64,000 nt of DNA from Candidatus Bathyarchaeota archaeon (lineage in GTDB: Archaea; Thermoproteota; Bathyarchaeia; Bathyarchaeales; Bathycorpusculaceae). Under the pieces are notes generated by a model, which was given only the letters and a program-made list of their open reading frames with translations, was not told the origin of the DNA and did not search any database. This document shows positions 42,187 through 52,056 of the stretch, piece by piece. The stretch's first letter is position 1; each line of letters opens with the position of its first letter. The translations under genes were made by a program, and so were the position numbers. The stretch covers positions 62,001 to 126,000 of the forward strand of contig JAOZHW010000007.1 in NCBI GenBank assembly GCA_026014685.1, in the 5' to 3' direction.

Positions 42187-43298
42187 TACTGTACACCTTT
42201 CATGTTTTTCAGTCTACAAATGACAGGCTCGCCGCCGCGTGGCGCCCAGAACTTATCAAGCTGAGGCGAAACAAGCCGCATCGCAGCCTCCTCTGAGGAA
42301 ATAAACTGGAAGTCGCCTCGGCTACCGGCAACCATGGGTCGCAGTTTGATGCGGTCACCCAACCCAATCATTTCGCCGTGGTGGGCGATGACTATGCCGA
42401 AGGGGCCGTTCATTAAGAGACTGCCGTATGTTTGTCGGAGCGCTCGTAGCAAGTTGGCTTTTTTGGGTTCCATCTGGTCTATTTCATCCCAGAGCGGCGC
42501 CGCCAGTACTTGGGCAACCAACTCCACAGGCAGATGCTGCCGCCGCATGAGCAAGTCCACTGCGTACGCGAGCACCTCAGTGTCTGTTTGCATAGTGCAT
42601 TTGTAACCGAACATTTCGAGGTAGCGGCGGTTTATGCCGTAACTGGAGAGTTCACCGTTGTGGACTACTGTCCAGTCGAGGATGTTGAATGGGTGTGCTC
42701 CGCCCCACCAGCCAGGTGTGTTGGTTGGGAAACGGCTATGGCAGCTCCAGAGGTAACCTTGGTAGTCTTCGAGGCAAAAGAATTCTGCTACATCTTCGGG
42801 GAAGCCGACGCCTTTAAAGACGCCCATGTCTTTGCCGCTGCTAAACACGAATGCTTTGCCTGTTTCGGTGTTAACGCGCATTATAGCTTCGATTACGTAG
42901 TCTTCTTCTGATTGTCTTTCGGGGCGGTTCTTTTTGGGTGCCGCGAAGTAGCGCCAAACCACGGGGGGGTCGCGTACGTTTGCGGGTTTGGTCTGCATCT
43001 CTTCGTCGTAGATGATTTCGAATCTGGAAGCTAGGATGCGGTCTGTTTTTTCTTTAGCCTCTCTACTGAGGTACATGACGTGGAATGCGTAGTAATCTTT
43101 GAATTGCGGGTAGATGCCGTAGACTGCGAATCCGCCACCTAAACCGTTACCACGATCATGCATGTTTGCCATGGCGCGAACAGGGTCTTTGCTGCCGAAG
43201 CGGTCGCCGTTAGTGTTCATCATGGCGAATATGCCGCAGGCTGCGAAGTCTTTATCGTCGCCGTATGGGTTCATAATTTTTCTGTCGTACTCGTCCAT
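42186..43298 (-). CDS. Glutamate synthase, glutamine amidotransferase subunit (domain 1)
   Basis: 370 residues, class-II amidotransferase. The likely N-terminal nucleophile is Cys22 in AACGIFA, so about 20 residues must be removed. SCHSRFPTNTPGWWGGAHPF (Asn/Gly oxyanion region), VVHNGELSSYG and QTDTEVLAY are family motifs. It releases ammonia from glutamine and channels it to the synthase subunit. Confidence 0.92.
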   Translation of the reverse strand: MDEYDRKIMNPYGDDKDFAACGIFAMMNTNGDRFGSKDPVRAMANMHDRGNGLGGGFAVYGIYPQFKDYYAFHVMYLSREAKEKTDRILASRFEIIYDEEMQTKPANVRDPPVVWRYFAAPKKNRPERQSEEDYVIEAIMRVNTETGKAFVFSSGKDMGVFKGVGFPEDVAEFFCLEDYQGYLWSCHSRFPTNTPGWWGGAHPFNILDWTVVHNGELSSYGINRRYLEMFGYKCTMQTDTEVLAYAVDLLMRRQHLPVELVAQVLAAPLWDEIDQMEPKKANLLRALRQTYGSLLMNGPFGIVIAHHGEMIGLGDRIKLRPMVAGSRGDFQFISSEEAAMRLVSPQLDKFWAPRGGEPVICRLKNMKGVQ

Positions 43299-43300
43299 CT

Positions 43301-44581
43301 TTATTGCACCACATTCATCTTTTTCTGTAAACTCGCAGGCAAAGTTGCCAAACAGAAGCTCTCGGCGAGCAGTTGGTCTTTGAATTTCTTTACGTTTATG
43401 CCGTTTTTGAGGAGGTAGAATATGACTCCTGCCCGCTCGATACAGTTAACCATCGTCATGCCAACGATGACATTGTTGCGCAAGACCAGCTTTTTGTAGA
43501 CTTTGCGTTCGAAGTCACTTTGCACAAGCACCTCAACGGTCGGGTCATCTTTGGGGTTAGCTAAACCTATGGAGACGATGGGTATACCGAAGTATTTTAG
43601 GCTGCTCATGTTTGTTCCGCCTTCGTATGTTGCTTTTTGCCCTGCCATGTTGTAACCTGCAACGTGACCGCCTTGCATCGCCAGAGGCCAAAGAGGTAAC
43701 AGACGGTTTTGGCCCAATACGAAGTCGTATGCTTCAGCAACATCACCGCTGGCGTAAACGTCAGGTACATTGGTTTGCATCGTGCTATCCACCACTATAC
43801 CGCGGTTAACTTTTATCGCTGTGCCAGCAACAAGTTCTGTTCGGGGGATAACGCCGATGGCAACGATAACTAAGTCGCATGGAACGGTGTCGCCTTTTGT
43901 GAGGACTACGCCGCCGACTGCAGCTTCGTTGTCGGGTTTGCCGATGATTTTCTGCACAGACTGACCAGTAACGATGTTGACTCCTGCCGCTTTCACGACA
44001 CTCTCAACCATCTCGGAGGCTTTAGGATCCAAGAGCAAGCTGAGGATTTTGTCCTGTAACTCAACCATCGTAACTTTTAGACCGCGTTTTGTTAGTGCTT
44101 CGGTAACGCTTAAGCCGATTAAACCTGCGCCGATTACAACTGCCGATTTGGCTTTTATGGCGTCGATTTTGGCCGCAAGACGCTCGGCGTCGGCTATGGT
44201 GGTGAAGGTGAATACACCATCTTTTTCCTGTCCCTCCATCTTGGGAACGAAAGGCTTGCCGCCTGTGGCTAAGAGGAGTTTTTCGTAGGAAACTTTTTCG
44301 CCACTTTCCAGTGTCACAGTTTTTTCAGCGAGGTTGAGTGCCGTGGCTTTTTTGCCCAATACTGGTTCGGCTTTGAGTTGTTTCCAGAACTCGTCCTCGC
44401 GGCACTTCATTTTGTTAAAGTCTGCTTTGCCGCTTACGAAGTCACTGATCATGGGGCGACTGTACTGCGGGCAAGCCTCATCTGAGATAACTGTAATTGT
44501 GCCTTCTTGGTCGATTTCGCGTATGGCTTCAACTGCGCCTATACCTGCAGCGGAAGCCCCGATGATGACGTATTTTGCCAT
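43301..44581 (-). CDS. FAD-dependent NAD(P)H oxidoreductase, electron-input subunit of glutamate synthase
   Basis: 426 residues. Two dinucleotide folds, IIGASAAGIGAVEA (start) and VVIGAGLIGLSVTEAL (~150), and the FAD motif DVYASGDVAEAYDF. It resembles NADH:rubredoxin or nitrite-reductase reductases rather than bacterial GltD, which has a cysteine-rich N-terminus. By position it passes electrons from NAD(P)H via the adjacent ferredoxin to GltB. Start directly abuts the ferredoxin stop. Confidence 0.85.
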   Translation of the reverse strand: MAKYVIIGASAAGIGAVEAIREIDQEGTITVISDEACPQYSRPMISDFVSGKADFNKMKCREDEFWKQLKAEPVLGKKATALNLAEKTVTLESGEKVSYEKLLLATGGKPFVPKMEGQEKDGVFTFTTIADAERLAAKIDAIKAKSAVVIGAGLIGLSVTEALTKRGLKVTMVELQDKILSLLLDPKASEMVESVVKAAGVNIVTGQSVQKIIGKPDNEAAVGGVVLTKGDTVPCDLVIVAIGVIPRTELVAGTAIKVNRGIVVDSTMQTNVPDVYASGDVAEAYDFVLGQNRLLPLWPLAMQGGHVAGYNMAGQKATYEGGTNMSSLKYFGIPIVSIGLANPKDDPTVEVLVQSDFERKVYKKLVLRNNVIVGMTMVNCIERAGVIFYLLKNGINVKKFKDQLLAESFCLATLPASLQKKMNVVQ

Positions 44582-45025
44582 TTAGGATCGAACCTCTTTG
44601 AATTCTAAAGCTTGGTTTGGACAGTTCGCTACACATGCGGGTTCTTTGAGGCCTTGGCAGAGGTCGCATTTAGCGACGACTTTGTTTTCTTTGTCCATCT
44701 TTATGGCGCCGTACGGGCAAACCATGATGCAGGTCCAGCAACCCATGCATTTGTCTTTGTTGTGTTTGACTTCGCCTGTTTTGGGGTCTTTGGTCATGGC
44801 GCCTGTTAGGCAGGCGACTACGCAGGGGGCGTCTTCGCAGTGGCGGCATTGGATGGCAAAAGAGACGGGTTTTTGTATTTCTCGGGTTACTCTGCTTATG
44901 GGTTTGGGGCGTTCGCTGTTGTAGGCTTTGATTATGTCTTTTGTTTTTGAGTGTGCTACGGTGCAGTAGACTTCGCAGAGTCCGCAGCCCATGCAGGCTT
45001 CTTGTTTTGCTACTATTTTTTTCAT
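44582..45025 (-). CDS. Four-cluster ferredoxin (HycB-like)
   Basis: 147 residues from ATG 45025, with AAAGGTC upstream; longer frames begin with unlikely residues. Cysteine sets: CMGCGLCEVYC, CRHCEDAPCVVAC, CMGCWTCIMVCPYG and CDLCQGLKEPACVANC, for four 4Fe-4S clusters. First gene of the five-gene glutamate synthase operon, supplying the redox wire between flavoprotein and synthase. Confidence 0.9.
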   Translation of the reverse strand: MKKIVAKQEACMGCGLCEVYCTVAHSKTKDIIKAYNSERPKPISRVTREIQKPVSFAIQCRHCEDAPCVVACLTGAMTKDPKTGEVKHNKDKCMGCWTCIMVCPYGAIKMDKENKVVAKCDLCQGLKEPACVANCPNQALEFKEVRS

Positions 45026-45294
45026 GTTTTTGACCTTTTTTCTCTTTAGCGCGGGCATGTGAGCACTAGAATGTGAAGTTCCACGTCTCTTGTGCATAAT
45101 ACACCTTTGCTTTTGATTGATTGTTCATCTTTTTTTATTATTACTTTACACGTGTTTAACGGCAATGGTGTACCCTCTTTTTTTGAGCGCGCCCACCCAA
45201 ATAGCACATAATCTATATAACTTTGTTGAAAATCATTTATATTGCACTTAACGAAGTATGTTATATACATGAAACATTTACCAAAGTGACGCAC

Positions 45295-46398
45295 ATGGCC
45301 GAAAAAGACCTCGGATACAGACGAGTCCAATGCACAGGCAGAGGCTCCTACATCATCTCCCTCCCAAAAGAATGGGTCGAAGACATAGGACTCAAACGCG
45401 GCAGCGAAATCGCCTTCAACATCCAACCCGACAACACCCTCACGCTGGTACCGCGCAAAATAGCAGAGAAAGAAGGCAAAAGCGACACAGCAAAACCCAA
45501 AGAATACTACATAAACGTCGACCCCAAAGAAGCCCCCGAAGCCGCATTACGCATGATACGTGCACTCTACGCCATAGGCGCCGACATCATCCGCATACAC
45601 TTCAAAAACATAAAAGACGCCCCAAAATACAAAGTTGAAACAAAAAACTTTGTCCGCGACACCTTCTTAGGCGCAGAAATCATCGACGAAACCCCTGAAG
45701 AAATCACGCTGCAGATTCTTATAAAACACAGCGAATTCGGCATCGAAAAAGCAGTTCGCCGCATGGCCATCGTGGCGCTTGCAGCCAACCGAGACGCTAT
45801 AGCTTACCTCACCGACCGCAGTCCCGCCCTATTTGACAGCGTTCTTCACGCACGCAATGATGTAAATCGACTCGGACTCTACATAGTTCGCCAACTCAAA
45901 TACGGCATTGAGCGTAACCTATACCGTGAACTTGGTTTCAGAACGCCTAAAGAGTTCCTACTCTACCGCATAGCCGTTAACGACATAGAAAACATTGCCG
46001 AAAACGCCCTCAACATAGTCAACAGCATCGGGTCACTCCAGAAATTAATCGACGACGAAACGCTCTTCTTAAAAGACCCCATAGACGAAGAAACCTATAC
46101 ACAGTTATCTAACTATTACATGCAGGCGCAGCAGCTTTACGAAGACGCCGTTAAAGCAGTTTTCAAGCGGGACTACAAAGATGCTGAAAAGCTAATTTCG
46201 AAGCGTGAATCCCTTTTTGCGTTGGAAAACGAGCTAATTATGTTGATTTCAAGCAAAAAGATGGATCCTAATGTGACGGCGATTTTGCGGTTAATCTTTG
46301 ACAGCACACGACGCATCGTGGATTACAGTCGTAACATGGCTGAATTGACCTTGAATCGTACGGTGGAGGAGTTGTGCTCGACATTGACGTACAAATGA
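45295..46398 (+). CDS. AbrB-PhoU fusion regulator
   Basis: 367 residues from ATG 45295; the frame opens 24 codons earlier. Residues 1-55 (YRRVQCTGRGSYIISLPKEW, then GLKRGSEIAFNI) are a SpoVT/AbrB DNA-binding domain. The remainder holds two PhoU-like helical repeats (FGIEKAVRRMAIVALAANRDA; DIENIAENALNIVNSIGSL shown in part). Such proteins link phosphate-transport control to DNA binding in archaea. No pst genes are in the window. It is divergent from the glutamate synthase operon across ~270 bases. Confidence 0.9.
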   Translation: MAEKDLGYRRVQCTGRGSYIISLPKEWVEDIGLKRGSEIAFNIQPDNTLTLVPRKIAEKEGKSDTAKPKEYYINVDPKEAPEAALRMIRALYAIGADIIRIHFKNIKDAPKYKVETKNFVRDTFLGAEIIDETPEEITLQILIKHSEFGIEKAVRRMAIVALAANRDAIAYLTDRSPALFDSVLHARNDVNRLGLYIVRQLKYGIERNLYRELGFRTPKEFLLYRIAVNDIENIAENALNIVNSIGSLQKLIDDETLFLKDPIDEETYTQLSNYYMQAQQLYEDAVKAVFKRDYKDAEKLISKRESLFALENELIMLISSKKMDPNVTAILRLIFDSTRRIVDYSRNMAELTLNRTVEELCSTLTYK

Positions 46399-46583
46399 GC
46401 ATGCTTTCACCTTTTGATTTTGTCTTCTGCCGTTCTGATGGTTTGTTGTACAGCTAAACGCGCATTTTTTGTCCAATATTCTGTCCGCGAATGTATGTTT
46501 GGTTGTTGTATTTCGAGGTTATCGTTTGTTTTTTGACCGAAAGGGTTAAATGGAAATGTGTCTCTCGGCTGGAGAAAACACTG

Positions 46584-47690
46584 ATGTATATGATGACTTA
46601 CGACGATATACAGAAGGCTGAGCGGCCACATTCAATCTCAGAACTAACAATCCTAAAAATAACCGCCCTAGTTCTACTTATATTCGTCCACAGCGACCTC
46701 TTATTTGCTTACCCAGCCATCATGCAACCAGTAGAGTGGTTTTTGCTAAGTGTATTCTTCTTTGTAGGCGGGTACTTGGCTTACTCCTCATTTCAGAAAA
46801 GAGGCAGAAGCCTAAAACAATTCTTTAAATCAAAAATCCTAACACTGTATGTTCCCTTCGTTGCTGCAGTCGTATTTTATTTATTTTTAGATACCCTTAT
46901 GGGTGCACCGACTGAGCCCTTGGCGTTCGTCTCTCAAGTGTCTATGATGAACGTGTTTGCACATTTAAATTCACTCTATAATTGGGGAACGCTGTGGTTT
47001 ATCCCATTCTTGCTACTGTTCATGGCCATCACCTGCGCTTTGGAACGTTACGTTCAAAGCACAAAAAAACAAATCTTTGCAATCAGCGTGTTGCTCTTGG
47101 GGACAGCCCTTCTTTGGGCTTTTAACACCCCCCTGAGGTTGGATGGATTGTTTAACCAGTACCTTTTGGTCTTCGTTTTCGGCTTCTACATAAGCAAATT
47201 CCACCTCTACGAAAAACTCATGAACTACAAAACTGCACTCGTAGCATTACCCATAGTTGCTTTCTTTGCACTGGATTTCTCAGGGGTATTCAACTACACC
47301 ACACCCATTAACGCCCTCGTAGCCCACATCTACTTCAACACCCGAAGCATCGCATTAACGATGAGTTTGGTCCTGCTAGCTCTGATGGCGCTAAGAAGAG
47401 TAAAGATACCCGCCAACGGATTCGCCAAACAAATAGCAGATCACAGCGCCTTCATCTACCTCTCAGAACCCTTCATCAGCTTCGTAATCCTAACCTACGT
47501 GTTCGGGCAAGGCGAATCCTTCTTTGCCAGCGGACCCCTATTCTACCTCTACCAAGCAACAAGAATCCTAGTGCTGTTGGTTGTGATGCCGCTTGGGTTT
47601 TTGATGTTGCAATATAGACCCAAGATTGCCACCCCAGCGGTTTTGCACAGGGTAAAGGTTGTTTATAAGAATCTTTTATTTAGGCGTTGA
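46584..47690 (+). CDS. Membrane acyltransferase (acyltransferase-3 family)
   Basis: 368 residues from ATG 46584, nine bases past GGAG; ATG 46590 or 46593 also possible. About ten helices. Starts with SELTILKITALVLLIFVHSDL, whose His near residue 36 fits the family's catalytic region, and FFVGGYLAY. It probably adds acyl groups to surface glycans or lipids. A possible partner is the esterase gene 45 bases downstream on the same strand. Confidence 0.82.
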   Translation: MYMMTYDDIQKAERPHSISELTILKITALVLLIFVHSDLLFAYPAIMQPVEWFLLSVFFFVGGYLAYSSFQKRGRSLKQFFKSKILTLYVPFVAAVVFYLFLDTLMGAPTEPLAFVSQVSMMNVFAHLNSLYNWGTLWFIPFLLLFMAITCALERYVQSTKKQIFAISVLLLGTALLWAFNTPLRLDGLFNQYLLVFVFGFYISKFHLYEKLMNYKTALVALPIVAFFALDFSGVFNYTTPINALVAHIYFNTRSIALTMSLVLLALMALRRVKIPANGFAKQIADHSAFIYLSEPFISFVILTYVFGQGESFFASGPLFYLYQATRILVLLVVMPLGFLMLQYRPKIATPAVLHRVKVVYKNLLFRR

Positions 47691-47734
47691 AGTGTTAACT
47701 CAAAGGCACAGGTCTAAAGTCGAGGACAGGGGCT

Positions 47735-48661
47735 TTGAGGAAACGCTACATAGCACTTGCTGGAGTAATCGCTTTAGGCACCGTTTTGTCTCTGTTCACT
47801 TTTCTGTACTGGAACCCTCTAAACGGCGAATCCAAGTTACTGCCTGAAAAAACAAACTACACCCTACAAAGTGGAGTCCGATACCTAAACGACTCCAACC
47901 CATACCACTTAATGGACGTGTACCTGCCAGACGGCGACGGACCTTATCCCGCGATGATTTATCTTCACGGCGGCGGATGGGTGGAAGGTAACCGAAGCGA
48001 CCTCAGCTCCACGGCAGCGTTTTATGCTAAAAGAGGAATCGCGGGCTTCACCGTTGACTACACGCTTGCAACATCGAACGCCTCTGCTTGGCCAGCTAAC
48101 ATCCAAGATGTATTAGCTGCAGTGCACTTTATCAAAGAAAACGCTCAAAACTTTAACATTGACCCCACAAGGCTGGCGGCTATGGGTAGCAGCGCAGGTG
48201 CACATTTAGCCTCACTTTTAGGAACACTCTCTGGAAAAGAAGCATTCCTCACAAATTCAACCGTGGAAAAAGTTCAATTGGTAATCAACTATGCAAGTGT
48301 AGCGGACTTGGAGTTTGTGGGGCAAAACAGGACTGAAAACAATAACTTAATCTACAGCCTAGTTAGCAGCTTGTTTGGCAACATCTCCTACGAACAGAAC
48401 CCCAACCTGTGGCGGGAAGCATCCCCCGCAACCTACATCTCAGCCGATGACGCAACCTTTGTCTTCATCCACGGAGTCTCCGACCGCATCGTCCCCATTG
48501 AGATCGCTGAATCCTTCAACATAAAACTACAGAACGCGGGTGTTGAAACGTTTTTTGTGAAAATCCAAGGAGACCACGACATTTTGACAAATGACGCATG
48601 GAACCTGCAAGCGCGTTACACAGTTGAGCCCGTGCTAAAAAGCGTTTTTCACCTGAATTGA
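47735..48661 (+). CDS. Secreted/anchored alpha/beta-hydrolase esterase
   Basis: 308 residues from TTG 47735. Residues 5-26 form a signal anchor. The oxyanion motif YLHGGGWVEG, nucleophile GSSAGAHLA, Asp in HGVSDRIVP and His in QGDHDIL complete the catalytic triad of the carboxylesterase/BD-FAE group. It hydrolyses esters outside the cell. It follows the acyltransferase gene closely, so the pair may make and remove surface acyl groups (inference). Confidence 0.87.
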   Translation: MRKRYIALAGVIALGTVLSLFTFLYWNPLNGESKLLPEKTNYTLQSGVRYLNDSNPYHLMDVYLPDGDGPYPAMIYLHGGGWVEGNRSDLSSTAAFYAKRGIAGFTVDYTLATSNASAWPANIQDVLAAVHFIKENAQNFNIDPTRLAAMGSSAGAHLASLLGTLSGKEAFLTNSTVEKVQLVINYASVADLEFVGQNRTENNNLIYSLVSSLFGNISYEQNPNLWREASPATYISADDATFVFIHGVSDRIVPIEIAESFNIKLQNAGVETFFVKIQGDHDILTNDAWNLQARYTVEPVLKSVFHLN

Positions 48662-48669
48662 GGTGTGAG

Positions 48670-48747
48670 TGGTGCTCCGGCCGGGATTTGGACCCGGGTC
48701 CGCGACTCGAGAGGCCGCTATACTTGACCGGACTATACTACCGGAGC
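48670..48747 (-). tRNA. tRNA-Glu (CTC)
   Basis: Acceptor GCTCCGG/CCGGAGC, discriminator A with CCA encoded. Anticodon stem GCGGC/GTCGC around CTCTCGA, anticodon CTC. T arm CCGGG-TCCAAAT-CCCGG. No intron. Confidence 0.95.
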
Positions 48748-48831
48748 ACAGATTTTAGCCAACAATTGTTCGCTCATAGAGATAAATAGGTTTTCGTGGG
48801 GTTCTGGCTAAATGTGTCTGAGAGCGTGGGT

Positions 48832-49779
48832 TTAGGTGGAGCTTGTAGGTTCTACGCAGGTTATTTTCGGGATTTTTCGTTTTGACAACCAATAAGCTAT
48901 CCCGACGAGGGAAAAGGTTATGATTATGGGTACAACTGAGGGCAGTTCTACTCCGAAGGCTTCGATTATCATGAAGAGTCCAAGAAAGCCGATAGAGGTT
49001 AAGGCACCGTTTTTGAGGTAACAGTATTTGGCTATGGTATCGATGCCTTTGATGGTTAACTCTCGGACGACGATTGCACCTACGCCAATACCGATTAAGA
49101 TTAAGATCAGGTTGATAGTGAAAGCGAAAGCACCAATTACCCCGTCGAAGCTAAACGTCATGTCGAGGACTTCGAGATAGAGGAACTTTGATGCGTCACT
49201 CATGTTGCCAGCACCCTTAACAAGGTTGCGTTCGCCTTCCTCCGCGGTTTGTTTTAAGCCGTAAAGTATGAAGAAGGTGGCGCTACCGATTGCTGCCGCG
49301 AGCATAACCATTGGATCCGCACGGGCAAGATACATGACTATAACAAGGATTATGGCTGCAAAAGCGAAGAACCATACACCATGCTTCTCTTTTAGGAAAC
49401 GCTCAAAAAAGAGGGGTTCTTTCTTTTCAAGGAAGAGCCAATGAAAGTAGAGGAAAAGTAGGAAGACTCCTCCAAACATGAGGATAAGCGGTTTCTGTTC
49501 CTCTATGGCATGCGCTGCAACGTCGCTTTGACCCACGAATGCTAAGAAAAGGTCTTGGCCGCTGATTGTGGGCACTGAAATCCAGACGATAATGAGTGGG
49601 AGAATGAAACGGACCAAGAAGACAGATGTGAAAATTCCGATTATGAGAAAACGTTTGCGCCACAGCATACTCATGGTTTTTAGTACGCTTGCGTTGACGA
49701 TAGCGTTATCAACACTGTTAACTACCTCAAAAACAATCAACCCGACTACTATCAGGATCGACTCGACTAAGGACAACAC
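48832..49779 (-). CDS. TerC-superfamily/DUF475 integral membrane protein
   Basis: 315 residues with about eight helices. EVVNSVDNAIVNASVL near the start and LEVLDMTFSFDGVIGAFAF near 200 carry the conserved acidic residues of the TerC/DUF475 fold, thought to move metal ions (Mn or Ca in relatives). Start is TTG 49779. Confidence 0.85.
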   Translation of the reverse strand: MLSLVESILIVVGLIVFEVVNSVDNAIVNASVLKTMSMLWRKRFLIIGIFTSVFLVRFILPLIIVWISVPTISGQDLFLAFVGQSDVAAHAIEEQKPLILMFGGVFLLFLYFHWLFLEKKEPLFFERFLKEKHGVWFFAFAAIILVIVMYLARADPMVMLAAAIGSATFFILYGLKQTAEEGERNLVKGAGNMSDASKFLYLEVLDMTFSFDGVIGAFAFTINLILILIGIGVGAIVVRELTIKGIDTIAKYCYLKNGALTSIGFLGLFMIIEAFGVELPSVVPIIITFSLVGIAYWLSKRKIPKITCVEPTSST

Positions 49780-49956
49780 TTTGCGCTCGCGAAGTTATTT
49801 GCACTTACGTATCAGATGTTTTTAATAAACAAATCTCTAAAAAAACCCGTAAAAACGATAGAAATGTACAAAAAAGAAGCAGATAGAGTTTCTGGTTTCT
49901 AAATTATGAAATGAGAAAACAGTTTTTCTTGACAAATAAAAGGTGGGAAAATGGGT

Positions 49957-51609
49957 TTATTCTTCGCCCATGCCGCCGCCCGGCATTCCGCCTGGGCCGC
50001 CTGGACCGCCTTTGGGTGCTTTAGCGGTAATGACGTCGTCAATGCGTAGGATGAGCGCTGCGGATTCTGAGGCTGATTTGATTGCTTGCTCTTTAACCAT
50101 GATTGGTTCGATGACGCCGTTTGCGATGCTGTCTTGGAGTTTACCTGTGAAGACGTTGATGCCTTGGTTTTTGCCGTCTGCTTTGTCGTGAACACTGCGT
50201 AACTCGACGAGGATATCAATGGGTTCGAGGCCTGCGTTTTCTGCAAGTGAACGCGGGATGACTTCGACTGCGTCTGCGAATGCTTCAACTGCGAGTTGTT
50301 CGCGTCCGCCGACTTTGGTTGCGTATTTGCGCAGTTCTTTGGCAATTTCCATTTCGATGGCGCCGCCGCCTGGTACGATTTTGTTGTTTTCGATAACGTC
50401 TGAGACTACTGAAAGTGAGTCAACCATGGCGCGTTCGGCTTCGTCGACCATGCGTTCAAGACCTGCGCGGATGAGGATTGCGACGCTGTGGGGGTCTTTG
50501 CATTTCTCGACGAAGATCATTTTGTCATCGCCGATTTTGCGTTCCTCCACTAAGCCTGCTGATCCGAGGTCGGTTTTCTTGAGGTCGTCGAGGTCGCTGA
50601 CGATTCTGCCGCCTGTTGCGCGGGCGAGTTTTTCCATGTCGGATTCTTTTACGCGGCGTGCTGCGATGATGCCTTCTTTTGCTAGGAAGTGCTGGACCAT
50701 ATCGTCGATACCTTTTTGGCAGAAAATCACGTTTGCGCCTGAGGCTTTGACTTTTTCAACCATGTCTTGCATCATGGTGGTTTCTTGGTCTAGGAATGCC
50801 TTCATCTGTGTGGGGTCTTTGATTCTGATTTCAGCGGTGATCTCGGTTTTCTCGATTTCAAGAGCTGAATCAAGGAGTGCAATCTTGGCGTTCTCTTTCA
50901 TCTTAGGCATACCAGGGTTGACGACTTCTTTATCTATAATTACGCCTCTGATTAATTCTGTTTCTAAGAGGCTTTTGCCTGTTTTCTTGATGAGTTGGAT
51001 GTTGTCGATGTCGGCGATTGTTTTGTCTCCGCGTTGTTCAGCAATCTGCTTGACTGCGTCGATGCTGATTTCTGCAAGGTGGTCTTTTGCGGAGCCGAGT
51101 GATTTGCTGCTCATTGAGGTTAAGGCGACTTTTAGGAGGGTTTTACGGTCGTTTGTATCAAGTGGTACTGCAGTTTTGCCGATGACTTCAATGGCTTTTT
51201 GGCTTGCTTTGCGGAAGCCGCTAACAAGGATGGTTGGGTGAATGTTTTGTTCTAAAAGTTCCTCAGCTTTTTTGAGGAGCTCGCTTGCTAAAACGACTGC
51301 ACTGGTGGTTCCATCACCAACCATGTCGTCTTGGGTCTTTGCGATTTCAACCATCATTTTTGCCGCGGGGTGTTCGACGTCGATTTCTTTGAGGATGGCT
51401 GCGCCGTCGTTAGTTATGGTGATGTCGCCCAAGCTGTCGATGAGCATTTTATCCATGCCTCTTGGGCCAAGGGTTGTTTTTAGGACTTCACCGATTACTC
51501 GGGCTGCCATAATGTTGTTTCTTTGGGCTTCTTTGCCTCTGCTTCTGGTTGTTCCTTCTTTGAGGATAAGGACTGGCTGTCCTGAACCGGTTGTTGTCAA
51601 ATACGCCAT
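49957..51609 (-). CDS. Thermosome subunit (group II chaperonin)
   Basis: 550 residues. Conserved GDGTTSAVVLASELL, TLGPRGMDKMLID, QDDMVGDGTT and the C-terminal GGPGGMPGGGMGEE. It forms a double-ring ATP-dependent folding chamber in the cytoplasm. TATA-like TTTATATTTACG lies ~65 bases upstream on the reverse strand (51672-51683). Confidence 0.97.
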   Translation of the reverse strand: MAYLTTTGSGQPVLILKEGTTRSRGKEAQRNNIMAARVIGEVLKTTLGPRGMDKMLIDSLGDITITNDGAAILKEIDVEHPAAKMMVEIAKTQDDMVGDGTTSAVVLASELLKKAEELLEQNIHPTILVSGFRKASQKAIEVIGKTAVPLDTNDRKTLLKVALTSMSSKSLGSAKDHLAEISIDAVKQIAEQRGDKTIADIDNIQLIKKTGKSLLETELIRGVIIDKEVVNPGMPKMKENAKIALLDSALEIEKTEITAEIRIKDPTQMKAFLDQETTMMQDMVEKVKASGANVIFCQKGIDDMVQHFLAKEGIIAARRVKESDMEKLARATGGRIVSDLDDLKKTDLGSAGLVEERKIGDDKMIFVEKCKDPHSVAILIRAGLERMVDEAERAMVDSLSVVSDVIENNKIVPGGGAIEMEIAKELRKYATKVGGREQLAVEAFADAVEVIPRSLAENAGLEPIDILVELRSVHDKADGKNQGINVFTGKLQDSIANGVIEPIMVKEQAIKSASESAALILRIDDVITAKAPKGGPGGPGGMPGGGMGEE

Positions 51610-51883
51610 ACGTTACACCTACTTTAGTAGAATTTTGTTTAATTCGGATTATTGCAAAAAGTAAACGTAAATATAAACTTTAAGGCTTGATGAGTCTGTT
51701 GTAGATTTGAATTATTTCCAATACTCAACACGTAAGTTTAATGGAAACACGGCCCAATTCACTTTAGCAACTGGGTTTTTGCGGGAACATCTGGCTGTGC
51801 TGTGCCTTTTCCAGAATGAAGCCACCACTAACGTTAATAGGCAGTTAGGTGCAATCAATGTTTGAGGCTTAATTACACTGTCA

Positions 51884-52024
51884 ATGAGAGATCCCGTTTG
51901 TGGCGCAGTTCTCGACGAGAACACCGCGAAGTTCAAAATTTCTTATGAAGGCGAAACCTACCATTTTTGCAGTTTAGTATGCAAAAAAAGGTTCAAGCGG
52001 CAACCGACTAAATTCGTGAAATAA
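51884..52024 (+). CDS. YHS-domain metal-binding small protein
   Basis: 46 residues. RDPVCGAVLDENTAKFKISY and YHFCSLVCKKRF match the YHS/TRASH fold (CxxC-type Cys plus FCSxxCKxxF), which binds metals. Too short for usual ORF cut-offs. The preceding 270 bases hold only the reverse thermosome promoter. Compare YHS proteins accompanying metal transporters. Confidence 0.8.
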   Translation: MRDPVCGAVLDENTAKFKISYEGETYHFCSLVCKKRFKRQPTKFVK

Positions 52025-52056
52025 AAAATAAAAAAAGGTTACTGGTGGGTTAGGGC

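Noticed and set aside
50219-51241. 340-codon forward frame inside the thermosome gene
   Set aside because: Serine-rich shadow frame of the chaperonin gene, without ribosome site.
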